DNA of 36,049 bases from SIG578 sp045655125 (GTDB taxonomy: Bacteria > Bacillota > Clostridia > Oscillospirales > Ruminococcaceae). Each line of letters starts with the position of its first letter. Position 1 is the first letter of the stretch. Positions 8,065-13,413 of the stretch are shown here, one piece after another. Where the stretch lies: contig JAZOOR010000028.1 in the NCBI GenBank assembly GCA_045655125.1, positions 1 to 36,049 of the forward strand, written 5' to 3'. The translations under genes and the position numbers were made by a program. The notes beneath the pieces were generated by a model. It searched no databases. It saw only the letters and a list, made by a program, of their open reading frames with translations, and was not told the origin of the DNA.

Positions 8065-8748
8065 TTAGCGCTTTGATATTTCCTCAAGGGAAATTTCCGC
8101 ATTTTTAATAAGGTTAAATAACGAGGTTGCGAATAAGGGGTAATCCTTAGAAAGACTTTCGGTTGAAATGGAAAGCTTCTCGGTATTAACGCTGTCCCTA
8201 TCTCCTAAATTAGAGCGTATGTAAGCTTGGTCTCTGAGCATTGCGGCGGGGGCAAGCTCGCCGTAAAGCCGCTCTGAGAGCTTAAAGAGCTCTGCCTTAT
8301 TTGTATCGTTTGCGCTGAAAACTAAGCGGAAAAGGGAATATACATTTAAGAATAATGAGTCAGAAACTAATTTTAACAGTTCGTGATTTTCTGATTTAGC
8401 CAAGAGGTCAAAAAGGACATTTAATGAATTTGCAACAAGCTTTTTGTTAAGTGTTGCAAGAATTGAACCCGACATAACTGCATCGCGATTTTGCTCGTCG
8501 GGAGCGGGAATATCTTCTACAAGCAAAGTTTTTCCCGAAGGCTCGGGACTTCTGCCTAAAAGATAATCGCAGGAAACGCCGTAGTAATCGGCACATCGGA
8601 CGAGGAAATTAAGCCCGCATTCGCGAATACCTTTTTCATAGTGAGAGAGCAGCGCCTGCGAAACGCCGAGGTCGGCGGCAGCTTTTTTCTGGGTGATTTT
8701 GCGCTCTTTGCGCAAAAGGGTAATTATTCTTGGGAAATTATTATTCAT
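8065..8748 (-). CDS. XRE-family helix-turn-helix transcriptional regulator
   Basis: A 227-residue protein with an N-terminal HTH_3 (Cro/C1) domain at about residues 8-63: RIITLLRKERKITQKKAAADLGVSQALLSHYEKG, then the YYGVSCDYLLGRS end typical of this family in Clostridia. The remaining 150 residues are helical and match nothing I recognise; they may be a ligand or dimerisation domain. Targets are unknown. The AAGG ribosome site lies just before the ATG. It is transcribed divergently from the histidine phosphatase gene, whose promoter is adjacent, so cross-regulation is possible but unproven. Confidence 0.88.
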   Translation of the reverse strand: MNNNFPRIITLLRKERKITQKKAAADLGVSQALLSHYEKGIRECGLNFLVRCADYYGVSCDYLLGRSPEPSGKTLLVEDIPAPDEQNRDAVMSGSILATLNKKLVANSLNVLFDLLAKSENHELLKLVSDSLFLNVYSLFRLVFSANDTNKAELFKLSERLYGELAPAAMLRDQAYIRSNLGDRDSVNTEKLSISTESLSKDYPLFATSLFNLIKNAEISLEEISKR

Positions 8749-8792
8749 TACCTTGTGTCACCTGCCTCTCTCAAAATTAGTGTGGGAAAATT

Positions 8793-8821
8793 ATTATAAC
8801 CCATTTTATACATTTTGTAAA
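8793..8821 (-). promoter_or_regulatory. Sigma-A promoter of the XRE regulator gene
   Basis: On the minus strand TTTACA (8816-8821), 17-nt spacer, perfect TATAAT (8793-8798). The leader is about 40 nt. Confidence 0.75.
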
Positions 8822-8856
8822 GTCTAAAAGTCGAATTTTGAAGAAAAAATTTATAC

Positions 8857-8885
8857 TTGCAACAAAGGGCAAAAAAGGCTATACT
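8857..8885 (+). promoter_or_regulatory. Sigma-A promoter of the histidine phosphatase gene
   Basis: TTGCAA (8857-8862), 17-nt spacer, TATACT (8880-8885), about 30 nt before the ATG. It stands back to back with the XRE promoter, 36 nt apart. Confidence 0.7.
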
Positions 8886-8915
8886 GTAAATAACAAAATA
8901 TAAAGCGGTGAATAA

Positions 8916-9554
8916 ATGAAAACTTACAGAATACATCTTATCCGTCACGGAAAGCTCGATGAATGCCACCTCGGTAAATATATCGGCAAAAAAACCGATG
9001 TAGCTCTTTCGGCGGCGGGAATGAGTGAGCTTAAAGAGCTGAGAGAAAAGCTATGGTATCCTGAGGCGGATGTTATTTTTACAAGCCCTATGCTCAGGTG
9101 CATACAAACGGCGCATGCCCTGTATCCAGATAGAAACTATATGATAGTCGATGAGCTTTCTGAGTGCGATTTCGGTGCCTTTGAGGGCAGAGGATACGAG
9201 GAGCTTAAATCCGATAGCGAATTTATAAAATGGGCAAAAGGTGGAATGAAGGACGCCGTGCCCGAGGGCGAAAGCGGACTTGAGTTTGCCCAGAGATGCT
9301 ATGAGGGCTTTTCCAAGGTCGCTGAATATGCTATGAAAACAGGTATTACAGATACAGTTATTATCACCCATGGCGGTGTTATTACCTCGATTTTATCTTC
9401 GCTCGCATTCCCCAAACGCGAGTTTTACGAGTGGAATTGTCAGAATGGCTGCGGCTTTACCGTCACAACAACGCCTCAGCTCTGGATGTCAGGCAGCGTA
9501 ATCGAGCTATATAGCAATCTCCCCTTAAAACACGCAGAAAACGAAGACGAATAA
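8916..9554 (+). CDS. Histidine phosphatase family protein
   Basis: A 212-residue member of the phosphoglycerate-mutase-like (branch 1 histidine phosphatase) superfamily. The RHG box with the phospho-accepting H11 lies in LIRHGK, a second arginine in FTSPMLRCIQTA, and the second catalytic histidine in VIITHGGVI. CobC-like alpha-ribazole phosphatases and general small-molecule phosphatases share this layout, and no cobalamin genes are nearby, so I do not assign a substrate. It is probably cytosolic. It forms a single-gene unit with a promoter at 8857-8885 and a terminator at 9566-9591. Confidence 0.88.
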   Translation: MKTYRIHLIRHGKLDECHLGKYIGKKTDVALSAAGMSELKELREKLWYPEADVIFTSPMLRCIQTAHALYPDRNYMIVDELSECDFGAFEGRGYEELKSDSEFIKWAKGGMKDAVPEGESGLEFAQRCYEGFSKVAEYAMKTGITDTVIITHGGVITSILSSLAFPKREFYEWNCQNGCGFTVTTTPQLWMSGSVIELYSNLPLKHAENEDE

Positions 9555-9565
9555 TTTTTAAAACT

Positions 9566-9591
9566 AAAAGCCTCCCAAGCGGGAGGCTTTT
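9566..9591 (+). terminator. Intrinsic terminator after the histidine phosphatase gene
   Basis: An 11-bp stem AAAAGCCTCCC / GGGAGGCTTTT with a four-base loop, followed by ATTTTTG. Confidence 0.9.
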
Positions 9592-9608
9592 ATTTTTGTG
9601 TTTTTTAT

Positions 9609-9636
9609 GCATAAATTTTAAAAGCGGGACAAAAAT
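9609..9636 (+). promoter_or_regulatory. Possible forespore (sigma-F/G-like) promoter of the SpoIIQ-like gene
   Basis: GCATA at 9609-9613 and a GGGACAAAAAT block starting at 9626 loosely resemble the GYATA / GGnnAnAnT elements of sigma-F and sigma-G promoters. The spacer is about 12 nt, shorter than usual. The only reason to propose it is that spoIIQ genes are sigma-F controlled in known spore formers. Confidence 0.25.
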
Positions 9637-9674
9637 AATTTTACAAACAGCGTTTTTAAAAGGAGCAGAAGAGA

Positions 9675-10442
9675 ATGAAAATAATGAATACAAAAAGCGG
9701 TAAATTTGGTCGGTTTGTCCGTAAAAACGGCGCATATTTAGTTCTTGGGCTTGTGGTAGCCGCTACATGCGTTGCCGTTTACACAGGCACCGACCGTATA
9801 AAAAATGGTCTGCTCTCGTCAAAGAGCAGCTCTGAATTAAGCTTGAGCGGAGATGAAAGTGAATGGAACTTACAAACAGAAAGCAATGCGCAGCAGACAG
9901 ATGTGCCGCCGCAGTCAAATTTGTCATCCTCGCGGCAGGAGGAGTCTACATCGTCGTCAATGCAGCAAGGCTCATTAAATTCGCAGCAAGAAGCGCAAAG
10001 CTCGCAGCAATCGCAGCAGATGCTGTTCATATCGCCTGTCAGTGGAAAGGTTTTAAATAAATTTAGCGGCAACAAGCCGGTAAAGAGCAAAACGATGGGC
10101 GACTGGCGGCTGCACACAGGCGTAGACTACGCCGCGGATAAGGGTACAAGCGTTAAAGCCGCAGGCGAGGGAACAGTTTCAAAAATTTATAATGACGATA
10201 TGTGGGGCACTACCGTCGAGATTGAGCATCCTAACGGTATGACTACTATATATTCCTCACTTAATTCCAAGGTTTCCGTTGAAAAAGGGCAGAGGGTTGA
10301 ATCGGGTCAGGCAATAGGAACAGTTTCGGATAGCGCTAAGGTAGAGCTTTCTGAGCCGAGCCATCTTCACTTTGCGGCACGGCAGGACGGAAAATATATA
10401 GACCCCGAGAGCATAATTACAAAGCCTGTAGGCGCAGAGTAA
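9675..10442 (+). CDS. spoIIQ: M23 family (LytM-domain) protein, SpoIIQ-like
   Basis: A 255-residue protein with a basic cytoplasmic N-terminus, one membrane helix (about residues 19-36), a Ser/Gln-rich linker (about residues 50-115) and a C-terminal LytM domain. SpoIIQ sits in the forespore membrane and contacts SpoIIIAH across the engulfment space. Zinc ligands are intact: H147-x-x-x-D151 (HTGVD) and H232 in H230-L-H232. The usual catalytic histidine of the YxHL motif is replaced by Ser (IYSSL, about residues 192-196). Assignment rests on this architecture and on spoIIID lying directly beyond it, a pairing common in Clostridia. A generic M23 peptidase remains possible. Confidence 0.72.
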   Translation: MKIMNTKSGKFGRFVRKNGAYLVLGLVVAATCVAVYTGTDRIKNGLLSSKSSSELSLSGDESEWNLQTESNAQQTDVPPQSNLSSSRQEESTSSSMQQGSLNSQQEAQSSQQSQQMLFISPVSGKVLNKFSGNKPVKSKTMGDWRLHTGVDYAADKGTSVKAAGEGTVSKIYNDDMWGTTVEIEHPNGMTTIYSSLNSKVSVEKGQRVESGQAIGTVSDSAKVELSEPSHLHFAARQDGKYIDPESIITKPVGAE

Positions 10443-10492
10443 GGCGCGCAACTGCCCTCAGCCGAAATTTTCGGGCGGGAAAGGGGCAAACA

Positions 10493-10524
10493 AAAATCCC
10501 GAGCGCATCAGCGTTCGGGATTTT
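10493..10524. terminator. Bidirectional terminator between the SpoIIQ-like gene and spoIIID
   Basis: A 14-bp stem (AAAATCCCGAGCGC with GCGTTCGGGATTTT, one G-T pair) with loop ATCA, and U-rich sequence on both sides. The spoIIID stop codon is in the loop, so the hairpin is built from the last spoIIID codons. Confidence 0.9.
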
Positions 10525-10786
10525 GTCTTTTAAACTGCCGTACAATAAGATATTTGCGTCTGGTGGCATCGCCGCCACGGATATGTCGCTCGGATTTGTT
10601 TAAGTCCATAACCTTTTTAACCGATTTGTAAAGAGCGGGGTCAATTTTCTTAAGCCTTTCGGAAATGTCCTTGTGAACCGTGGACTTACTGATACTGAAA
10701 ACTGAAGCTGCCGCTCTTACAGTAGCCCCCGTTCTTATTATGTACTGTCCTAAAGTAACCGCCCTGTCATGCGTCAAGTCTCTCAT
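10508..10786 (-). CDS. spoIIID: Sporulation transcriptional regulator SpoIIID
   Basis: A 92-residue DNA-binding protein: HTH in GQYIIRTGATVRAAASVF followed by SISKSTVHKDISERL, then KSVKKVMDLNKSERHIRGGDATRRKY with the conserved HIRGG box and a basic C-terminal tail. SpoIIID tunes sigma-E and sigma-K genes in the mother cell. I chose the ATG at 10786 (MRDLTHDRAV) because it has an AGGAG ribosome site eight bases upstream; the longer frame to 10807 adds seven residues without family support. A sigma-E-type promoter lies directly upstream, as expected for this gene. Confidence 0.95.
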   Translation of the reverse strand: MRDLTHDRAVTLGQYIIRTGATVRAAASVFSISKSTVHKDISERLKKIDPALYKSVKKVMDLNKSERHIRGGDATRRKYLIVRQFKRQNPER

Positions 10787-10813
10787 ACAATCAACTCCTA
10801 AAAACACTACTTA

Positions 10814-10842
10814 ATTGTATGAGCAATATAGGAAAAATATGT
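10814..10842 (-). promoter_or_regulatory. Sigma-E-type promoter of spoIIID
   Basis: Minus strand: ACATATT (10836-10842), 14-nt spacer, CATACAAT (10814-10821). Both boxes and the spacing agree with the known mother-cell sigma-E consensus (ATATT, then CATACANT). It lies about 28 nt before the chosen spoIIID start. Confidence 0.8.
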
Positions 10843-10843
10843 T
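10815..10843 (+). promoter_or_regulatory. Putative sigma-A promoter of the TSUP gene pair
   Basis: TTGTAT (10815-10820), 17-nt spacer, TATGTT (10838-10843) on the plus strand, ahead of the GAAAGGAAA ribosome site of the first TSUP gene. The boxes are moderate. They coincide almost base for base with the opposing sigma-E promoter. Confidence 0.5.
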
Positions 10844-10867
10844 ATCAATTCAGAAAGGAAAGCTTTT

Positions 10868-11224
10868 ATGAAATCAAAAAAACTTTACTGCCTTTTCGCA
10901 GGCACACTTTGTGGCTTTTTAAATGGTTTTTTCGGAGCGGGTGGCGGAACAGTTGCTGTTCCGATGCTGCGCCGAGCGGGACTAAATGAAAAAGAAGCAC
11001 ACGCCACCTCGGTAGCGGTTATTCTGTCGATTACCATAGTGAGCGCCGCTATGTACCTATGGCGCGGCGATGTAAAGGTGTCCGATAGCCTTGGGTTTAT
11101 CTATACAGGCATAATCGGCGCGGCGGTCGGCGCGCGACTTTTAAAAAAGCTTTCAGGCCCTTGGCTCAGGCGCATTTTCGGCATTATTATAGTAATAGCT
11201 TCGGGGAGGATGCTGCTTAGATGA
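10868..11224 (+). CDS. TSUP (TauE/SafE) transporter, N-terminal half protein
   Basis: A 118-residue membrane protein with about four hydrophobic helices. It matches the first repeat of TSUP transporters: GFFGAGGGTVAVPMLRRAGLNEKEAHATSVAVIL, the glycine-rich loop plus the conserved A-T-S segment. Full TSUP proteins (about 250 residues, eight helices) export sulfite or organosulfur anions. Here the half ends with a stop that overlaps the next start by ATGA (11221-11224), so the second half is translationally coupled. There is no sign of decay, so this looks like a real half-transporter, not a frameshift remnant. Confidence 0.83.
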   Translation: MKSKKLYCLFAGTLCGFLNGFFGAGGGTVAVPMLRRAGLNEKEAHATSVAVILSITIVSAAMYLWRGDVKVSDSLGFIYTGIIGAAVGARLLKKLSGPWLRRIFGIIIVIASGRMLLR

Positions 11225-11598
11225 ATGGTGCTCTGCAAGCAATAGTCGGCTTTTTTGCTGCGGTTATAAGCTCGATGGGAATGGGCGGCGGAGGAATACT
11301 GCTTATTTACCTTTCAGCATTTACAAACACCCCACAGCTTAAAGCTCAGGGTATAAATCTGCTGTTTTTTATTCCGATAGCACTAGTTTCAATATTTTTC
11401 CACATAAGAAATGGCTTTATAAAAAAGAAGGCGGCTTTGTTTATGATTTTAGCGGCAGTGCCCTCTGCACTGCTCGGCGCCTACCTTTCGGGAAATATTC
11501 ACGGGGATTTGCTCCGAAAAGGACTTGCCATTTTTCTTTTGATACTCGGTGTTAAGGAAATAATTTTGTCGTTTAAGAAAAAAGAAAAGCGCACATAG
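11221..11598 (+). CDS. TSUP (TauE/SafE) transporter, C-terminal half protein
   Basis: A 125-residue protein with about four membrane helices that matches the second TSUP repeat: SSMGMGGGGILLIYLSAFTNTPQLKAQGINLLFFIPIALVS, then the FIKKK loop and a GAYLSG helix. With the overlapping upstream gene it would reconstitute one eight-helix transporter, presumably as a heterodimer. The substrate (sulfite, sulfoacetate or another anion) cannot be told from sequence, and no sulfur genes are nearby. The stop codon lies in the left arm of the terminator. Confidence 0.83.
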   Translation: MNGALQAIVGFFAAVISSMGMGGGGILLIYLSAFTNTPQLKAQGINLLFFIPIALVSIFFHIRNGFIKKKAALFMILAAVPSALLGAYLSGNIHGDLLRKGLAIFLLILGVKEIILSFKKKEKRT

Positions 11599-11613
11599 AA
11601 AATCTATGTGCGC
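11589..11613. terminator. Intrinsic terminator after the TSUP genes
   Basis: A ten-bp stem GCGCACATAG / CTATGTGCGC with loop AAAAT, followed by G and eight T on the plus strand. On the minus strand it is followed by a T-rich tail, so it could also end a transcript running from the DUF1292 side through the structured RNA element. Confidence 0.92.
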
Positions 11614-11629
11614 GTTTTTTTTATTGCCC

Positions 11630-11807
11630 GCCTTGCCGTCTTACATCGATATAAAACCCGTTTCCAAAGAAAAGGGATGGTATAGCCACGAGACAGATTC
11701 ACGCTCCCTTCGTCCGCAAATGCGGGAGGTCTGCAATAGGCTGCCAAAGAAGCTTTCCTGATTATAAAAGTGTTGGATTATAATAGAAGTAATGTTTCAA
11801 ACAAGGC
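11630..11807. ncRNA. Structured RNA candidate with 6S RNA-like architecture (strand unresolved)
   Basis: This noncoding 178-nt stretch folds, by hand pairing, into one long interrupted rod. Pairs from the outside: GCCTTG 11630-11635 with CAAGGC 11802-11807; TTAC 11641 with GTAA 11789; TATAA 11650-11654 with TTATA 11778-11782; CC 11657 with GG 11775; AGGGA 11673-11677 with TTCCT 11755-11759; AGCC 11684 with GGCT 11739; AGAC 11691 with GTCT 11729; CTCCC 11704-11708 with GGGAG 11724-11728. Between the CC/GG and AGGGA/TTCCT pairs lie unpaired arms of 14 and 15 nt, like the central bubble of 6S RNA. Length also fits 6S (about 180-200 nt). On the minus strand it could be a co-transcript of DUF1292 ending at 11589-11613. 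On the plus strand no promoter is visible. Confidence 0.5.
11777..11804 (-). promoter_or_regulatory. Possible minus-strand promoter within the structured RNA region
   Basis: TTGTTT (11799-11804), 16-nt spacer, perfect TATAAT (11777-11782) on the minus strand. It overlaps the predicted closing stem, so it may be a coincidental product of the A/T-rich paired segment or may start a shorter form of the RNA. Confidence 0.35.
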
Positions 11808-11823
11808 AGTAAAGGTCATTGGG

Positions 11824-12147
11824 TTATTTGCCCTCTTCCTCGTCGGGATAGAGGAACTCAAATTCATCAGACAGACGCTCAACAAAAACTGCTGCAACGC
11901 GGTCAAATTCTTCCTCATCCTCGATGTGCATATAACTTTCATCGGGGTCATTGTGGTCGATTTTCATAATGATAAGCTCGCCGTCACTGTCAATGTATTC
12001 CTGAGAATTGTTTGCGGTGGGGAAAATGGCGATGTAGTGCTCGCCGTCATCGGTGTCAAGTTCGTCTAAAAGCTCAAACTCGTGTTCTACACCCTCTTCG
12101 TCGATAAGGGTGAGAATTTCGGGTCCGAATCCCATTTCTTCTGTCAT
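11824..12147 (-). CDS. DUF1292 domain protein (YrzB-like)
   Basis: A 107-residue very acidic protein recognised as DUF1292 by EILTLIDEEGVEHEFELLDELDTDDGEHYIAIFP and the later EEEFDRVAAVFVERLSDEFEF block. Members are widespread in Firmicutes, commonly near ruvX and ireB genes, and have no established biochemical role that I know of. Here ruvX and ireB are absent, so the gene has been separated from its usual neighbours. It has its own promoter (12189-12217). No terminator lies between its stop and the structured RNA element 17 nt downstream. Confidence 0.88.
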   Translation of the reverse strand: MTEEMGFGPEILTLIDEEGVEHEFELLDELDTDDGEHYIAIFPTANNSQEYIDSDGELIIMKIDHNDPDESYMHIEDEEEFDRVAAVFVERLSDEFEFLYPDEEEGK

Positions 12148-12188
12148 GGCTAAAACTTCCTTTCGGATAAAATTCTTTCTGTAACTAT

Positions 12189-12217
12189 ATTTTACAATAT
12201 CGGCACCGACAAGTCAA
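12189..12217 (-). promoter_or_regulatory. Sigma-A promoter of the DUF1292 gene
   Basis: Minus strand TTGACT (12212-12217), 17-nt spacer, TAAAAT (12189-12194), about 40 nt before the ATG. Confidence 0.75.
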
Positions 12218-12336
12218 CAGCAAAATATTTACATATGCTTCCTTTTAAATGCCGTTTTTTTTATTATGCGACAAAAAGAGCAAAAAACACATTCCGCCAC
12301 CAAATTTCCCTTAAAAATCGGTAATTTACAACTCTA

Positions 12337-12366
12337 TTGACACTTTGCATAAAAAAAATTAAAAAA
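12337..12366 (+). promoter_or_regulatory. Weaker upstream promoter of the micro-ORF locus
   Basis: TTGACA at 12337-12342 with an A-rich TAAAAA about 17 nt downstream. The -35 is perfect but the -10 is poor. The region between the DUF1292 promoter and here (12218-12336) shows nothing else that I can support. Confidence 0.35.
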
Positions 12367-12380
12367 GTTGAAAAAAACTG

Positions 12381-12409
12381 TTGACAATATAAATAAAGTA
12401 TGTTATTAT
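12381..12409 (+). promoter_or_regulatory. Strong sigma-A promoter of the micro-ORF locus
   Basis: Perfect TTGACA (12381-12386), 17-nt spacer, TATTAT (12404-12409). It is among the best-matching promoters in the window, yet only about 250 nt separate it from a terminator. The predicted start is near 12416. Confidence 0.82.
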
Positions 12410-12429
12410 ATAGTCGAAGAGAAGAAGAG

Positions 12430-12594
12430 ATGAAAAAAAGAGAAACAAAAAGTGAAGGAGGAGAGTCAAGTGGTAATGTCAAAACTAACTCTCAGAATAA
12501 GGAGCATTCAGAAAAACTAAAAGGATGGAGTGAGTCCAATGTACTATTCACTTTTTTGAGAAAATTGAAAGAGGTGAGTCCAAAGATTCAGTAA
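12430..12594 (+). CDS. Small protein of unknown function, 54 aa (candidate)
   Basis: I do not recognise this protein. From the ATG at 12430 it reads MKKRETKSEGGESSGNV and ends LREVSPKIQ-like with KLKEVSPKIQ; it is rich in Lys, Glu, Ser and Asn, with no signal peptide and no membrane helix. The ribosome site is weak (GAAGAAGAG) and the predicted leader is only about 14 nt. It occupies most of the short transcript between a strong promoter (12381-12409) and a terminator (12647-12673). A second, better-initiated micro-ORF overlaps it in another frame, so it is uncertain which frame is translated, or whether the RNA acts without translation. Confidence 0.35.
   Translation: MKKRETKSEGGESSGNVKTNSQNKEHSEKLKGWSESNVLFTFLRKLKEVSPKIQ
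12470..12520 (+). CDS. Micro-ORF, 16 aa, with near-perfect ribosome site (candidate)
   Basis: GTG at 12470 is preceded, eight bases upstream, by AAGGAGGAG (12455-12463), the strongest ribosome site in this transcript. It encodes MVMSKLTLRIRSIQKN (an internal ATG at 12476 gives MSKLTLRIRSIQKN), a short basic peptide. It overlaps the 54-residue frame. Such a peptide could be a leader, a signalling peptide or translational noise. I know of no family for it. Confidence 0.35.
   Translation: MVMSKLTLRIRSIQKN
12530..12583 (+). repeat. Direct repeat of a start-like GTGAGTCCAA element
   Basis: GTGAGTCCAA occurs at 12530-12539 and again at 12574-12583, 44 nt apart, each preceded by a purine-rich ribosome-site-like tract (AAGGATGGA and GAAAGAG). 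Each could open a micro-ORF (MSPMYYSLF and MSPKIQ). A related GAGAGTCAAG lies at 12461-12470. The repeats may be initiation decoys or protein-binding sites. Confidence 0.5.
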
Positions 12595-12646
12595 GTTTAG
12601 TCATTTAAATAGATTATTTAAAAATTCAATATAGATTAAAATAGAA

Positions 12647-12673
12647 AAGCAGGCAGCTAAAGGCTGCCTGCTT
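12647..12673 (+). terminator. Terminator of the micro-ORF transcript
   Basis: Eleven-bp stem AAGCAGGCAGC / GCTGCCTGCTT, loop TAAAG, then GGTTTTT. It also lies just behind the convergent DUF4364 gene and could act weakly for it. Confidence 0.88.
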
Positions 12674-12687
12674 GGTTTTTGTTTAGC

Positions 12688-13281
12688 TTATTCTGAAAGA
12701 AGAGAAATGAGCGTGCTTGTATCTCCCGTAAGCGCGGTTAGTATAGCAGAGTAAAGGAGAGTGGGGTTGTCCAAAAATCCGTCCCGCGCCATTTCTGCTT
12801 GCAGCCTTTCGGGGAAATAAAGCTGTAGCTTGCAAAGCGGCTCGGGCATACCGGGTACTTCAAGTGAAAGGAAATATCCGCCGTTTTCCGAAGGAGTAAC
12901 CGTAACATTATTTTCTTCTGCATTTTGCCTGTATGATATAACCTTGAGCGCAGCGCGGACAACACGAGTTCTGAGTGTCATAGAAAGTGAGGATTCAAGG
13001 TCAACCACCAATGCGGCGCCGTTTTCGGATATCTTATAGAAATCTTCTCCCGTATCATCGGTGAATTTTTCAATATGACCTGCATCTAAAAGCTCGCCCA
13101 TAGCACTTTCGTATTCAAAATAGTTTACGAGCTGCTCGGATTGTATAATATTTAAAAGGACTTCGGCAGAAATTGGTTTTTTAAGGCTGTTTAAGAGATA
13201 ACACAGCATAACCTTGATGTCAAAGATTGTGGTAGGACCGCCAAGCTTAACATTTTGCAAAAAGGGTTTTCGCCTCTCCAT
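12688..13281 (-). CDS. DUF4364 family protein
   Basis: A protein of about 197 residues recognised as DUF4364, found in Clostridia. The N-terminal half (residues about 18-95: TIFDIKVMLCYLLNSLKKPISAEVL, then a YFEYESAMGELLDAGHIEKF segment) looks like a winged helix, so a transcription factor role is plausible but not shown. The C-terminal half is beta-rich. I chose the ATG at 13281 (MERRKPFLQ) because it has a GGAGGATA ribosome site. The frame runs open to 13395, but that part would lie upstream of the promoter and a hairpin. It is a single-gene unit. Confidence 0.8.
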   Translation of the reverse strand: MERRKPFLQNVKLGGPTTIFDIKVMLCYLLNSLKKPISAEVLLNIIQSEQLVNYFEYESAMGELLDAGHIEKFTDDTGEDFYKISENGAALVVDLESSLSMTLRTRVVRAALKVISYRQNAEENNVTVTPSENGGYFLSLEVPGMPEPLCKLQLYFPERLQAEMARDGFLDNPTLLYSAILTALTGDTSTLISLLSE

Positions 13282-13311
13282 AGTATCCTCCAATCTGTTT
13301 AATAAAAAACG

Positions 13312-13329
13312 CGCAGCAAAAGCGCTGCG
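13312..13329 (-). terminator. Hairpin with U-run at the very 5' end of the DUF4364 transcript
   Basis: Minus strand: CGCAGC (with further G/C around) pairs with GCTGCG across a short loop containing GCTTTT, then CGTTTTTTATT. It has the form of an intrinsic terminator, yet begins about three bases after the predicted start point of the promoter at 13339-13367. It may cause early termination or shield the mRNA 5' end. Confidence 0.6.
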
Positions 13330-13338
13330 ACCATATTT

Positions 13339-13367
13339 ATGATAACACCCAAAGAGGCGATTGTCAA
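13339..13367 (-). promoter_or_regulatory. Sigma-A promoter of the DUF4364 gene
   Basis: Minus strand perfect TTGACA (13362-13367), 17-nt spacer, TATCAT (13339-13344). The predicted start is near 13332, giving a leader of about 50 nt that contains the hairpin. Confidence 0.75.
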
Positions 13368-13380
13368 CCGCATAAAAAAC

Positions 13381-13408
13381 AAAACCTCGCTGCACGCAGC
13401 GAGGTTTT
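13381..13408 (-). terminator. Terminator after the acetylxylan-esterase-like gene
   Basis: Twelve-bp stem AAAACCTCGCTG / CAGCGAGGTTTT with loop CACG, followed on the minus strand by TTTTGTTTTTT-like sequence. It starts six bases behind the gene's stop codon. Confidence 0.9.
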
Positions 13409-13413
13409 TTAGC

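Noticed and set aside
11671..11735. T-box-like segment (GGGATGGTATAGCCACG followed by a G/C hairpin)
   Set aside because: The T-box core should read close to GGGTGGnACCGCG; here it is interrupted, the hairpin has no U-run, and no synthetase or amino-acid gene follows.
11777..11804. TATAAT-containing promoter as proof of a minus-strand RNA
   Set aside because: The hexamer is part of the predicted closing stem, so its match to a promoter may be by chance; I left the strand of the RNA open.
13282..13395. N-terminal extension of the DUF4364 protein
   Set aside because: It would run through the gene's own promoter and leader hairpin; the ATG at 13281 has a strong ribosome site.
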